Counted from the stretch's first letter, positions 35,091 through 47,774 are shown. The stretch is 64,000 bases of DNA from Ramazzottius varieornatus (GCA_001949185.1 BDGG01000004.1:3815777-3879776); one strand, 5' to 3'. Notes: generated by a model not told the origin, from the sequence alone. Translations and numbers: made by a program.

Positions 35091-38000
35091 CGAATGGAAT
35101 TAGTAAGTTGAACTCTCATTCTTAACTGATGTAGGTAAATTTAAGATTTAAGAACATTCATGTGCCATCGTTTCCTACCCTACTGAGCTTCGTTCTAATT
35201 CTACTGCTGTTTATTATAGTAGATCGAACCCATTGCGGTAGGTGTGAAATGCAACCGCTGTGAGAATACCCCGTGAAGAAATGCGTAAGTGCGCCATTTA
35301 AGTCAGCCGAACACTTGAGCTAGTCTCGAGTGCTTGGTGTTGAGTTGCTTCGTTTGGTGAGGATCACTTTTGAGAGGGAAAACAGAGGTCCTCGAGAAAA
35401 CAGGAAGAGGATCGAGTACGAGAAAAGAAATTGACGCCAGATTGGCTGCTCCTTTATTTGTATCGAGTGCGAGGGTATCCAAGCATTGTAACCGATCCCA
35501 GAGTACTCTATATGCAATCACTGATCTACAAACTCCCGAATTGAATTAAAGTTCGGGCAGTACTCAAAATTCAGTATTTCAATGGGTGCCTTGAAAGCTC
35601 TTGACGAAAGTTTGAAGCTAGCTTGCTAACATATCATATTCATCAATGGCGATGTTGGCAACCGAAGTTACTGTAGGTCCTAGAAAGAACCAGCAAATGA
35701 GTCGTCAGATTTTGCCGAGGAATCTGAATAAAATCAGCTTTCTAATCTCTACACATCAGGAGGTTGGCTAGCATGAAACGGTTCCTAACGAGGAAGACGT
35801 ACGAGAAAAGTGGGCAATTAGTCGGATCGGCACCCGCGCTAGTTCTCCGTCTTTAATCCCGCTTGTATCGATTGAGTGTATTTCTCAAAGAAATCATTTT
35901 TGACAGCCATCATTGTTAGTGGATTTCAGACGCGGTGGCTTAGACGTGAGTGTTACTGCGTTCCAAAGATGCGTACCCCATAGTGCGCGAGGAATGTAAA
36001 CGGTTTACTTTTTTAGGATGCCTGTATAGGCAGTAAAGCAAGGATCGCCGGGGACCCAAGTACAACTCCGCTGTTGGGTGGCGTACTTCCTGTCTTCCGC
36101 TGTACAGCCGGACATCAGGCAGGGAATGCGACTGTCTATGATGCGGTTGGTTAGACTGGTAACAAGAGAATTTCTCGTACCTTATTCTGCTTGGAGATCC
36201 CCGAGTATTCTCGAGAGAAGTGGAGAAAAGCGCGACAAGGGAACTTTTACGCATCGAGGCAGGTAATTAATTTGTATGGTTTGGTCGTAGCTGAATGACT
36301 CTACTCTCGATGTGATGGATGCTTCGTTTGTATTTGCAGTTGGGTTTTTTGTCTCACAGCAGAAATGATCATTGCCGGCGTCTCCTTGTTCGATCGTTCG
36401 ATCCCAGCCCAATTCCCTTGTGGTCCCGGCTGATTGGCAATATTCCCGCGTTTTAGTGCAGGGCTGCATCCGCTTCTATTTCCGGGCCCATCTTGACAGG
36501 ATATATCTTCTTGATCTTTATTTGGTAGATTGCAATGAATTTGTAAGTCATCAACTCCGCATCGAGACTTCACTCTGCATGAAAGCGAAGATCTACGACT
36601 AATGGAAAACCATCATTAGTATACACTCGGTACGTATACACAGTTCTTACCTGGTACACTCAACTAGGTCCCGAGAAGTTATCTCGCCACACATATTGGT
36701 GATAGTTTCCCGATTCAGTTCCAGCTTGACTACGCCACTGTCTCTTTTCCAGAACCGGAAGTTCCAGACACTACAAAATGGGAAACTTACTGGTCTTCCA
36801 GATCTTTCTGATGGGCTGTGGAATATCCCTCGTGTTTTCTGCGCCTGAAAGAATTCCGATTGGTAACTCTTTTTCATTACTCTTTGAATGATGATTCAAC
36901 GGAAATGAAGGAACTCGGCTCAGTACGCATAAGCATCGTCACGAAACGCACCTGAAAAATAAACTGCACGATCAAACTCGTCAGAATCGGTTAGCAAAAT
37001 TTCAGCTGAAATCATCCTCTCTAGAACGAGGTCCAAGTTGAGTTTTTGATGGTGTCTCCCGTTAATTTGTCTTTTCAACTTCGTGAAAGGGATAGTCTAA
37101 CTCAGAACTTACATTGGTGGTGCGCTTATCGACTGGATGAATATGTGGCGATCCGATGACGACGCAGGAACGAAAGCGTGTTGTTTATTTTTCTTGGACG
37201 ATCATTGTCTGGAGCAGCATCCGCCGGAAGCACGACCGTTTTCTTTTCTGATATAAAATACAGCAGTTTAATCTTGTTTCTCGTCAAAAATTGGGAGCGG
37301 AAGTTGCTCTTGACTTTGACGCATGCCGGGTGGTACGCACGCTTGTCGCAGAGGCAATGGTGTCCGGGCTGACAAGGGACGGGATGCAAGTTCATCCCGC
37401 CCTTTTGATTGGAGCCGCGCTTTTGTGACGTATCCTGCTCGGTAGTTACGTAATCTTTTCCTTGCAAATATTATTTGACAGATTCACCAGTAAACTATGT
37501 CTTGCACTTAGCGCTAGCGACTGCTGTTTCTCTTTTGTAAGCCCCTTTTTGTCGTGGTCCAGTTTTAAAGGGATAATATCATCTCATAATATCGGATCCT
37601 AAAATATTATCACCAGTATGGGTCGCCGTTTTCACTGTGAGTCCGAAAAGGTCACCTTTCCAGCCGACCAAAACAGAAATTGGAATTGCAAGAAGTCACG
37701 AAATTTAGATTCCACTGCCAGAATGAATTCATCGAGTAGGGCCGACATAGTATCAATTCGTACGCAAATTTGTATTCCAGTAAATAGTAACGCTCTTCCC
37801 GATTTCCGCGTGCACAATGTGCTCCACTGCGCTCAGTTATTGCCATTGTTGCTCCCATGTGCCATTTCCCGTATCAATTAAATTATTAACGGCGGTCAAC
37901 GTTGATTGGGAGGACAAAGCCTAATCCCGGGTTTAGCAGAATGACAGAAGTATGTCGAAGAAGACCGTAGTCTTTTCGAAAGTGTTGATGCGTGGTACCG

Positions 38001-38097
38001 CCAAATCGACCCTTATCGCACATGGAGTACTGTATCCCCACAAGGATATTATACCGAAAGAGATATGATTTATCTAAAAGTGTTTTCTTCCTTTTAG

Positions 38098-41000
38098 GGT
38101 TTGTGGTTAAACAGGGTTCTCCGGCCATCCTGTCAGCTTTCCGTTACGCAATCCGCCAGCACAACAGCAATAACAATCCCGTGGGAGGCTTCAAGCTGGA
38201 TGAACGCATTGACATCCTGGAAACTGATGATGTATTAAGCGTCGGACGCGCGGGTCAGTGCCTCTTTCACTCAAGCGAAGCCAAATGATCTCTTTTCCAC
38301 TCATATAAAAATAATAACAACATCTTCCGCATAATTGTCTCCATTTTGTTCCCGCGCGAGAACCCTCAGTATGCAGTCACACAAGAATTGAGAATCATTC
38401 CCCCTAATACACCAAATATTTTTACAGGGCCCTCAGTGGGGAATTATCGAATTACTTCCTCATTCCACCTCTTGTTTTCCTTACAGTATGCGCTCAAATG
38501 AAAAAGGGAATTTTCGCCATGATGGGATTATCCCGACCCGGTCTATATTCTACCATGCAGTCCTACAGTCAGTCCTTCCAGATGCCGTATATAAATCTTA
38601 ATTTCCTACCCAATCATACCGGTTTGGACAAGAGCCCGATAAACAATCTGGCTCTATCAAGCAACAATTTCCATCTCAATCTACGGCCATTCCACGCACC
38701 CGCGGTCGTTGATTTGGTCCGCCATTACGGATGGAAGGACCTCGTTTACTTGTACGACTCTGACGAAGGTAACCGAATCGAATAAACTGTAGCTGTAGCC
38801 TGCTAGCTCGAACGAACAACTCAATTGGTCTCTGTTATCACTTGACAGCCTCCTACATGATGGAATTCCTCGTTCATGAGTTCTCACTACAAAAGCGTGA
38901 TGTGCGGGTCCAACGTGTATCCGGTGCTCAAGAAGCTTATGAATATTTAAAATCAATTGACTCCATTGTCGGAGCCAATAAAAAGCATATCATCCTTGAC
39001 ATGCCAACCGCCTCCACTCAGGACCTGATCACCAAGAACTTGGAAGATAAAGTACGCTATAAGTGTCCAAATTTTTATGCCGATTATTTTTCAGGCCAAC
39101 CCACATAAACTAAGCTTTTTGAATATTTCCAGGCGTTGATGAAGCGGCAGTTCCATTACTTGATGATCAACCTGGTACGCAGTCAAAAAGATCTGATTAA
39201 TATTCTGATGACCTGACCAACAAGAAGTTTTCGTATTAGGGCGTGGAAGAACTGAACTTTGACCATCTGAAGTTCACCGGCGTGAACATGACAGCTTTTA
39301 CACTGTTCAACTCGAACGATGATCACTATAAGCAATGGTCAAACGAGTGGTCGCAGCTGGATGAAGATGCCGGCTGGTTGGGAGCTGGTGGTCCACTAAC
39401 GGTACATCGAGACGCACTGGGTCATTAAGATAACCATAATAACCTTTGTTTTAGAACGAGGCCGCACTAATGGTCGATGCCGTACATTTGTGGGTCGCCA
39501 GCCTGAATCGGCTCTTCAAGGATCGACCACATATGTTCCAGAACAATTTTCGGCGCGGAGAACTTTTCAACAATGGCTCGCGTGGTCTGGACTGCTCTAA
39601 GTAAGCATCTTTCTTTGGTTCGTCCGTTTTTTTGAGACGATACCGATTGACAGTGTCTTTTGCAGATATCCGCTGGAGGCTTGGGAGCACGGCAAGCTCT
39701 TGACGCACATGCTCACTACGGTATGTGGACCCGGAAGTTCTGGTTATTGTGACATCTCCCATAAGGTTACGATATCCACAGACACGCTTCACTGGGTTGA
39801 CGGGTCCTGTGATCTTTGACGCTGTGGGACAGCGGCGGAATTATACGCTGAACCTGGTCGAGATGACTTTCAACCGCAAAGTTCTGGTTCGTGAAACTAC
39901 CTTTCTTGTCAGAACCACTTCGGTTTTATCTGTACCGACATAATTATAACGATGTTTATTGACAATTTTATCGTAGGTGGGAACCTGGAGTGAAAAGGAA
40001 GGACTATTAGTGACGAAACGCTTCACCCAAGTGGATGTCAAGCCTATTCCCAAAGATCGTAACCTTGTGGTTACCACCATTATCGTAAGTCCAGAACACA
40101 TTCATGTTGCAGCCGGAAGTGTATGAAATTGAATGCTGGTAGGACTGTTACGTAGCTCGAAAGAGAGTACTTGATTACAGGAAGAACCATACATGATGTG
40201 GAAGGTTCCTCGTGATGGAGAAACGCTCACCGGAAATGACAGATTTGAAGGTTTCAATGTCGACATGCTCAAGGCCATGGCCGAGAAAGCCAACTTTTCT
40301 TACGAGATCAAACTGGTGAACGACTCACTCTACGGAGCGGTGCGTGGACGTTATAGATTATTTCAAGTGGCAATATTCTGAAAAGATTCTTTGCAGGTGG
40401 ATGAACATGGTCAGTACAACAACCGAAACTATACTTAGTACTCTTTTGTTGATGTTGCGACTTTCAGGAAACTGGAACGGCATGATCGGCGAGCTAGTCA
40501 GAAAAGTGAGCCCGATACTCCTTGTGTGTTCCTTATAGCTTTTAAGTAGTCTACAGCGCATTTACGCTTCAGGAAGCGGATATGGTTGTGGCGCCCCTGA
40601 CAATCACCGCTGAGCGGGAACAAGTTGTCGATTTTACAAAGCCCTACATGTCTATCGGCATCAGCATTGTTATCAAGAAACCAGTCAAGACGAAGCCCGG
40701 TGAGTCCACTACCATAATTTCGTACGAGATATGTAAATTATTCCGTGTTTTTTGGGGTAGGGATCTTTAGCTTCATGGCTCCACTTTCCTACGATATCTG
40801 GATATGCATCGTGTTTGCATATCTCGGAGTCAGCATTGTGCTTTTCCTGGTAAAACAGCTCTTAATATTTTTTGTAATCACTTCACGTTATTACGAACCG
40901 GAATTGCATAGGCGGTGGTTTTTATAGGTCAGTAGGTTCAGCCCTTACGAGTGGCACATTGAAGGTAGCACGTGCCCTCCACAATTTTCTGTTTAAATAA

Positions 41001-42624
41001 TCGTTCACCTTAATTTGTTTGATCTGCCATATGTTGCTATTCTCTGTTGCAGAAACCTTCAATGGACCTGTGGTGGTCAACGAGTTCTCCATGTACAACA
41101 CACTGGTAAGCACAATTGGCTGGCACGCTTTTTACCATACGAGTACTGACCAAACATTACTATTTCAATCAGTCAGTGGAAAGCATTAGTTTTTTTTTAA
41201 AGTGGTTTTCTCTGGGAGCCTTTATGCAGCAAGGAGGACACATCTATCCCAGGTAAGCCGTATCATGATCTGTGTCTCAAATGCCACTTGACCAACGACC
41301 ACTTTGCTGCAATGTAGAAATTACGCGTTTAGGAGCATCAGCGGACGTCTGGCTGGCAGCGTCTGGTGGTTCTTCACGCTGATCATCATTTCTTCCTATA
41401 CTGCCAATTTGGGTTCGTGTTTCGCCGTGTTTTGTTATCGGGCGCAAGTAGATTATTTTGTTGTGTTCTTTGCAGCTGCCTTTTTAACAGTGGAACGTAT
41501 GTCGACGCCCATCAAAAGCGCCGATGATCTCCAAAGTCAAAGTGAAATCGAGTATGGTGTAATGCGAGCTGGCTCTACCTACTCGTTCTTCCGGCGGAGT
41601 AAAGTTGTAGTCTATCAGAAGATGTGGGACTTCATGAGCCATCGACCACACGTTGTGGTCAAGAATAACTTGGAAGGCTTTGCGAGGGTTAGAAGTAGCA
41701 GAGGGAAATACGCCTACCTTGCGGAGTCCTCCGTCGTTGACTGTAAGGGCTTGAAGCACAGAAGGTCCTCAGCGTTAAGCAGGCAAGCAGCCAAGGTCTC
41801 TTCGACATTCTTTTGTGATACTTTCAGACATGAATAACAGGCTGCCTTGCGACACCATGAAGGTCGGCGAAGACCTCGACTCCAAAGGATATGGCATTGC
41901 GACGCAAGCCGGTTCCCTTCTGACGGAGCGCTTGTCTCGAGCCATTTTGGACCTGAAAGAGGACGGAACTTTGACGAACCTGCAACACCTGTGGTGGATC
42001 AAGAAAGGACAGTGCCCGTCGGAAGGAGAAAAGCAGGTTGGTTACAGCAGTTATAGTAATTAAAGAAGTCCTCTTTCTTTCGTTGTCCTGGTACATGAGT
42101 ATTCTGAAAGCGGTGTATCGTTTGGTAGTCGGACTCGAAAAACAGTGAGCTGAAGCTGAACAACGTTGCCGGTTGCTTCTATATCCTGATAATCGGGCTA
42201 ATAGTTTCGATGGTTTTCGCCCTTTTTGAGTTCCTCTACAAAGCCCACAAGGACTCGCGCCGTTATAAGGTACGCGCTGAAGATGTTAGTTCATAGCAGC
42301 TCGACGACCCGGATCAAGGCAAAAGGGTACCATATCTGATTATTCTGATATGCCTCATTTTTGCAGGTTCCCTTGGGGTTAGCTGTCAAAAACAAAGCTC
42401 GATTTTCCGTTCAAGGAGGAGCGTTCAAGGATCCCCGATTGGTACGTGAACTGCTTGTCACCGCCATTCAGTGCAAACTGGGGAATCTGGATTTCTGTAT
42501 TGCTTGTAGTTATATCCGAACTGGCACGACGCCATCAGAAGTAAAGATAGTCACCAACCCCCACTGTTCCGCAAAAGCCATACGCAGGTGTAACCAACGA
42601 GAATTTCACTGTCTACGGGTTTAG
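38098..42624 (+). CDS. AMPA-type ionotropic glutamate receptor subunit (5' end missing)
   Basis: Postsynaptic glutamate-gated cation channel subunit. Twenty-two exons can be chained in phase from 38098-38253 (amino-terminal domain, [18 protein letters not shown]) through 38487-38768, 38849-39051, 39240-39401 and others. Ligand-binding S1: [23 protein letters not shown], then [20 protein letters not shown], with the glutamate-binding P, T and R. M1 is [20 protein letters not shown], followed by [10 protein letters not shown]. The pore loop [10 protein letters not shown] has genomic Gln at the Q/R site (codon 41227-41229). M3 has [16 protein letters not shown]2 shows [20 protein letters not shown] (binding Glu) and [21 protein letters not shown]4 is [35 protein letters not shown] and PCDTMKVG point to AMPA rather than kainate type. 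One exon is only 13 nt (40397-40409). The C-terminus is uncertain: a donor at about 42442 may end the last exon shown, otherwise it reads to TAG at 42622-42624. The signal-peptide exon was not found. Confidence 0.92.
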
Positions 42625-43097
42625 GTCTTCCTATAGTTGGGTGGATTGTAGGCGACACATCTTTCCCGGTTCTACCTCTTGCATTTCTTAAGCTCGTTCT
42701 TCTCTTGTGATACCTGCAGTGTGCAAACGGTAATGAGAGTGATTTTGAAAAGCGATGCATGCGTTTCGCTCGAGTGTTTTCCAAAGTAACGGAAGTATTG
42801 ATGATTTTTTTTCGGATCTGCAATTCGATATTCAATACGTATCACAATATATTCGTGGGAAAAAAGGCAGGTAGATTGAGTCTGTGAAACTTTGAATAAA
42901 AAAAGCACCGGAGGAATAAAGCGGGTGAAGAAAAGTATAAAAGGTACGTTCTCGAAAGCTCGTGCGATGCTTCGAACTGGCACTAGATGGATCAAAGCGA
43001 AAGACTCCAATCGAAGACTCAAAACACCAAACAGAAAGAAACTGAAAGACAAAATGTTTCGTGTGGCAAAATCGATTACTCGGGCTCGAAAGAGTAC
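42625..43097. other. interval between convergent AMPA receptor and LAPTM-like genes
   Basis: Holds both 3' UTRs. AATAAA at 42895-42900 on the + strand is a plausible polyadenylation signal for the receptor gene. No gene seen. Confidence 0.45.
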
Positions 43098-43841
43098 CTA
43101 CGAGTACTGGATGCAGTCGTCTTCCAGCCGAGCCCGCTTCCACAGGTTACGTCGGATGTGGACAGCCAAATAGACAACGCCGACCAGGATCCAGGCACTG
43201 ATGACGATGGAAGCTCCAATGGTACAGATGGTTCCCAGCAGGACTGGCAGGTATTCTTCCACGGAGAGAGGGCGTTGCGACAGGGCTGTTCCATCGGACA
43301 GGTAGACGATCTCGAAGGAGATAGGCTAAGAAGGAAACCGGATGTAAGACTGTTTGTCAACTGACTTGATTGACTTGATCACCTTGTTGTAGTTGAACTG
43401 TGCGTAGGCGCTGACAAGGAAGCCCAGGAAGACGATGCGAATCAGCAGGAAGATGGTGTAGACCACGATCCAGCCCCACAAGATGCCAGTCTGTTCACGG
43501 AAGATGCCTGACAAGAGAACCCAGGCAGCACAGAAGACAACGACGAAGTAGCAGGCAGCGGCGATGGCGATAACTGCAAGCAAAAAGACTGTTGGCCATC
43601 GTCAAAGGATTGTTTAAAGAATGTCTTACTGTTTCCATGTCCAAGGAGTCCAGAAGCGATCAGCAGCGCTATGCCAAAAATGGCTTCGATCTGCAGGAAG
43701 AGTGGAACGATAGAAATGGAGGTTGGTCAGTGTAATATAAAGAACAAGGAAGTGTGTTCCACGCTGACTTACCATTGTCCAGATCGCCCCGATACGACAT
43801 CCGGCTTTCAACGAGCAGCATCCGCAGCTATGAACTCCCAT
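43098..43841 (-). CDS. LAPTM4/DUF4728-like four-helix membrane protein
   Basis: Four exons in phase: 43773-43841, 43630-43690, 43383-43573, 43098-43325, giving about 182 aa. The start MGVHSCGCCSLKAGCRIGAI carries the CGCC cluster that opens LAPTM4 and related insect DUF4728 proteins. Four hydrophobic segments follow: AIFGIALLIASGLLG, VIAIAAACYFVVVFCAAWVL, WIVVYTIFLLIRIVFLGFLV and a last one around GASIVISAWILVGVVYLAV, with a basic stop-transfer HIRRNLWKRAR and an acidic C-terminal tail ending CIQYS. LAPTM4 relatives sit in lysosomal/endosomal membranes, but here that is family inference; no PY motif is seen in the tail. The neighbouring XPNPEP3 is divergent, with 441 bp between start codons. 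Confidence 0.75.
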
Positions 43842-44282
43842 CTTGCAGAAGTGAGACCTTCAGTGACCGTCCAGGATAGCAGAAGGTGCTCGGAAGTGTT
43901 AATATACAGGTTAAAGAAAGAAAATTCTGGTGCAGTCTGGATGAGTCTGCATGTTACCTTGCCTGCTGTGAAGTTTCCTGCAAGAAAAAGCCAGACGCCA
44001 AAATCTGCCTGAAAACTGTCTGGTATCAGTGGTATGTTCGGCCCCGAAGGTACAGACCAATGGCCATCGGTTTGGCTTGTGACATGCTAACGTGATGTGT
44101 TGTGATGTCATAGTAGACTTCGTGCGCAAAATCAATCAGTCAACCGCGAAATCAATCAACCAAAGTTCCTGGTATCAAACATGACATGATGACTGTTTTG
44201 CTTTTGGCCATTCACATTCGCTAACTGATGAGCTTCAAAGTTACAGCCTTCCACTTCTTCCAATGGATGTTGTGCCCCAGCT
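43842..44282. promoter_or_regulatory. shared upstream region of LAPTM-like gene and XPNPEP3
   Basis: 441 bp between divergent start codons. It must carry both promoters and 5' leaders. Tandem AATCAATCAGTC/AATCAATCAACC units lie at about 44,130-44,160. No core motif identified. Confidence 0.4.
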
Positions 44283-46609
44283 ATGGTGGTCATGCTGAAC
44301 GCGTGCTGCCAGAAGGGTGTCGTCCGATCTGCAAGGATCTGCGAGATAGGATCTACAAGATGTGAGTATGTGTTGCATTCGGGTAGTCTCTCGATTAACC
44401 GCTGGTAAGGCATATCGTTACCACCGGAAGTTAAGTTTGTACTCTGTTTTCTAGGCAGGGCGACGTCCGCTGGTACGGGTAAAACACTCGGAATCTTCAA
44501 GCGACATCTGGGTTTTGGCTTAGCACGCAAGGATTCACAAAAGACACAGCCGAAGAAGATCGGTGCCGATGAATTCAAACTTCGTCGTGATAAAGTGGTG
44601 GATTTAGCATGGAGCGAACCGGATGCAAAGTTCGAGCAACTCCTTCTGTGTGTCCCATCAAGCCGCACTTACTACATGGCAAGAGGTACCTGCGGTGCAT
44701 GTTTCCGACAGTGCAGGATATTTGTAATCACCTCTTCAATGATCTAGGAATGTGGGTCTGTTGCAGATATTCCATACGTGTTCCGGCAAAATGCAAACTT
44801 TCGTTATCTCTCTGGCATCATGGAGCCTGACTCGCTTCTCCTGCTTCACAGCGACTCGAAAGAGCATTACAGGTATGACAAAATTATGCAGTTTTTGTTT
44901 CGGTTGAAGAACAACGCAAAACTCGACTTTTTCACCATTTAGAAGCACTTTATATGTGTGCCTTCAGGTCTGTATTGTTCCTTCCGGATGCGGATCAAGA
45001 GCACAAGAAATGGCATGGCCCCTCTCTTGCTCAAGACGAAGTTGAATTTTCTTCCGGAATTACCGAGGTTCATCCCGTCTCTTACCTGGAAGAATTCCTG
45101 CAAGATCTCCTCAGTCAGAGCAAAGGTCTTCAGTTAGGTGTTTTCTGTGATCCCAGCAGAAGCTGGCTAACTAATGCCTACTCGCACGACAGCAGTCCTG
45201 CCACTTTTTCCGTACTGGAAGACTGTGTGATGCAAAGGCCGAAGAACTGGACGACCGTCACGTCCCTCAATCAGCACATCCAGGAAGCCAGAGTGATCAA
45301 GTCCCAGACGGAAGCTGATGTGATGCGGTACGCCTCTTCCATTGCGGCAATGGCTTTCAAGAAAGCCATGACCGATACAGAAGCTGGCATGAACGAACGA
45401 CAACTGTGGGCTATGATAGACTACGAATGTGTCTTTAACGGTGCCGAAAGGCTGGCGTTTCCTCCTGTCGTTGCAAGCGGACCGAGGTATGGCGCATTAT
45501 CAAAATGGGAGCTCAAAGCAAACTCGACAACATTTGTTTTCCAAAGAAGCGCACGGTGGCTGTGTTATTAGCTGAAACCCTGCGCCACATGGAAAAATGC
45601 TCCTGTTGAGTTTGTTTGCCGAGCTCGCGAACAACTTCTCCCTCTACGAAAATTTCGCTTCAGTTACTTGATGAAATGGTTATTGTTTGCCAGAGCAGCA
45701 ACAATCCACTACATAAAGAACAGTGAAGTAAGGTAGAAAGCCGTAAAATTTGGATGGAAAAGCAACGGGGACCCATTGTAGTCTCTTTGCGGACTAGGTG
45801 ATAATGAACGGACAAATGGTTCTTGTAGATGCAGGATGCGAAGTGGTAAGTGTGATTGAAGTATATGATTTACTCTGCCGTCCTTTTCGAGTACTGTGAT
45901 GATCGGGATTTTGTAGGAAGGGTACTGCAGCGACATGTCGCGAACCTGGCCAGTCGACACGTCCTTCAGCAACCCGCAGCGGATCTTGTATGAGATCGTC
46001 CAGCACGTGCAGGCGCGCATACTTCGAAACATAGAAAACTTGGGTAGTGACTACGGAAGCTATCCGTCGCTGAACGACCTATACGGAAAGATGTTGGACC
46101 TGTTGACGGAAGAGCTTTACCGGGAAGGACTCTTCGGCCAGTTCGTTGATAAGAAGAAGGCCAAAGATATGGTATGTAGGTTCTTTCGGTTTCGATAAGC
46201 CAGGAGTTGACGAGAACCCGCTTGAAGGTGACGAGAACTTACTGTGGTCATCATTTAAGTCACTACGTCGGAATGGACGTACATGACTGTCACCTGATAT
46301 CCAGAGGAAGAAAGCTGGAGCAAGGAATGGCTTTCACAGTAGAACCCGGTTTGTACATCTCAAGCGAAGATACCTTGTTTCCTGAAGAGTTTCGTGGAAC
46401 CGGAATCAGGATAGGTAAGCTGATCGTCTTACCAGCCCACAGCTCGGGCAGGTGTAGTTCCAGTATTAATAATTTACTTCTTTGCAGAAGATATTGTCTG
46501 GCTGAGTTCAGATGGGCCTGAGAACTTTACACAGCACCTCTGTCCGTCCGAGGTTAGTGATATTGTTTGCTTACGGAGGCATCGGAATTTTTTAAATCCT
46601 ATAGTATAA
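44283..46609 (+). CDS. XPNPEP3: XPNPEP3, mitochondrial Xaa-Pro aminopeptidase 3
   Basis: Metallopeptidase of clan MG (pita-bread fold) that trims N-terminal residues before proline in mitochondrial proteins. Nine exons in phase: 44283-44361, 44455-44685, 44767-44872, 44968-45486, 45694-45727, 45798-45845, 45917-46171, about 46228-46414, 46488-46609, giving about 526 aa. Exon 1 (MVVMLNACCQKGVVRSARIC) is Arg-containing and free of acidic residues until late, like a mitochondrial presequence; it is chosen because only this frame joins exon 2 in phase. The N-terminal domain has DIPYVFRQNANFRYLSGIME. The catalytic domain supplies the metal ligands: Asp in VLVDAGCEVEG, Asp in YCSDMSRTWPV, His in CGHHLSHYVGMDVHD, Glu in VEPGLY and Glu in GIRIEDI. 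Exon 8 may instead start at 46204, leaving a 32-bp intron. Confidence 0.93.
45509..45626. repeat. MITE-like palindromic repeat, copy 4
   Basis: Arms start and end with GAGCTC (45509-45514 and 45621-45626) and run through CAAACTC...ACA. The inner stem is AAGCGCACGG against CCTGCGCCACAT; in the reverse direction the loop reads TTTCAGCTAATAACA. It lies in the XPNPEP3 intron between 45487 and 45693. Confidence 0.8.
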
Positions 46610-46956
46610 CTACACTACTGAGATCCGATACATACGCGGATATGAATGACAGCTCAGCGCTCTGTTTTGCTCAGGGTTTTAGTTTTCAGGAGTTCATTTT
46701 TCTTTGAACATAGCTGCCGAAGTTACAGTACAGTACCTGTTGGCTGGACGCGTATTTGAAAAAAATCATTTGGAACTGGGTGATTTGCTCCTATGGGCCA
46801 AAGAACGCATCTAACAACATCAAGTTGCTGGTTTTGATGAGGGGCATTCGATAACCAACGCGCACCTCTGCGCATCCACAAGTAACGATTGACCAGTGGT
46901 CACCCTTTGGCTGACCACCTGCCCCTGTACAAGGAAAAAGTTTCCCCTATGCAAGG

Positions 46957-47105
46957 GTGTGCACGCGCCTGGCCTAACTGATGCCATGGAAAAAACAGCT
47001 GGCAGCNNNNNNNNNNNNNNNNNNNNNNNNNNNNNNNNNNNNNNNNNNNNNNNNNNTGCCAGCTCTTTTGTCCATGCCAACGGCTAGGCCAGGCGCGTGT
47101 ACAGT
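46957..47105. repeat. inverted repeat flanking a 50-N assembly gap
   Basis: Ns occupy exactly 47007-47056. The left flank reads CACGCGCCTGGCCTA ... GCCATGGAAAAAACAGCTGG; the right flank, reversed and complemented, reads CACGCGCCTGGCCTA ... GGCATGGACAAAAGAGCTGG. The arms are about 48 bp with few mismatches, so the unresolved bases are the loop or inner stem of a larger palindrome. Confidence 0.85.
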
Positions 47106-47590
47106 AGTGTATTTTTGGGAAGAATTGTTTTTGCAGAGTTCTTGCTGCGGTCAGGTGTGTACTATGGATATCTGCGTGAAGTCAGAGGAGCAGGAGTGCG
47201 AACGTGGTGGTGACGGCGTAATTTCTGACCTAGTTGAAATACGGAACTACACCTGTAATTAGCCATTAATTCTCCGTACAACTGGACATGATTATTCCAT
47301 GTCATTGTTGGCAGTAGAAATAAGACTGGAATGTTTAGGTGGTGGTGAAACATATCCCTTCATTCATCACCTTGGACCCTTACTGCTGATTTTCGGCCGT
47401 TAGACCTCTAACGTATCAATGGGGTATGGGTCGCCGCCTATTTCCAACAGGGTTCGGGTCAGAACTGACTGGTGTTGCACATAGTGATAGATCATTCCAA
47501 GTGGCAATGAAATCAACGGAAAGCAGATCTGCAGTCCACTCTTTTCTTAGTAAAATACCATGTTTCGACAGGTATAGCGGCGGAGATATC

Positions 47591-47717
47591 ATGGGATGTC
47601 GGCAAATGAACTGAACAAGATCCCTATCTCAAGTGGTGTTCGTGTCCATTGCTACCGTCACAGAGAGTGAGCGCCTCTGGGAAAACCACTAGCTGAACTC
47701 ACTTGCGGACGTCTCAT
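47591..47717. repeat. MITE-like palindromic repeat, copy 5
   Basis: The left arm starts ATGGGATGTCGGCAAATGAA and the right arm ends TTGCGGACGTCTCAT. The inner stem is degraded (GTGGTGTTCG against GAGCGCCTC). Intergenic. Confidence 0.75.
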
Positions 47718-47774
47718 CCGCGCTGTACACACAGATCATCAAAAGTTTTAGGATAGAAAATGCGCGGTATGATG

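Larger units (their letters stand above)
33387..38097. other. interval between NAA38 and the AMPA receptor
   Basis: No gene is firmly recognised in 4.7 kb. It should contain the 5' exons (signal peptide) and promoter of the AMPA receptor on the + strand, which I could not place. Two minus-strand stretches have protein-like composition and are listed separately. From about 35,120 to 37,900 the open frames are short and overlapping, without domains. Confidence 0.4.

Noticed and set aside
38098-42624. Kainate-type assignment of the glutamate receptor
   Set aside because: [23 protein letters not shown] and GISIVIKKP fit AMPA receptors better than kainate receptors.
44156-44668. 170-codon minus-strand ORF
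   Set aside because: Antisense shadow of XPNPEP3 exons 1-2 with no domain.
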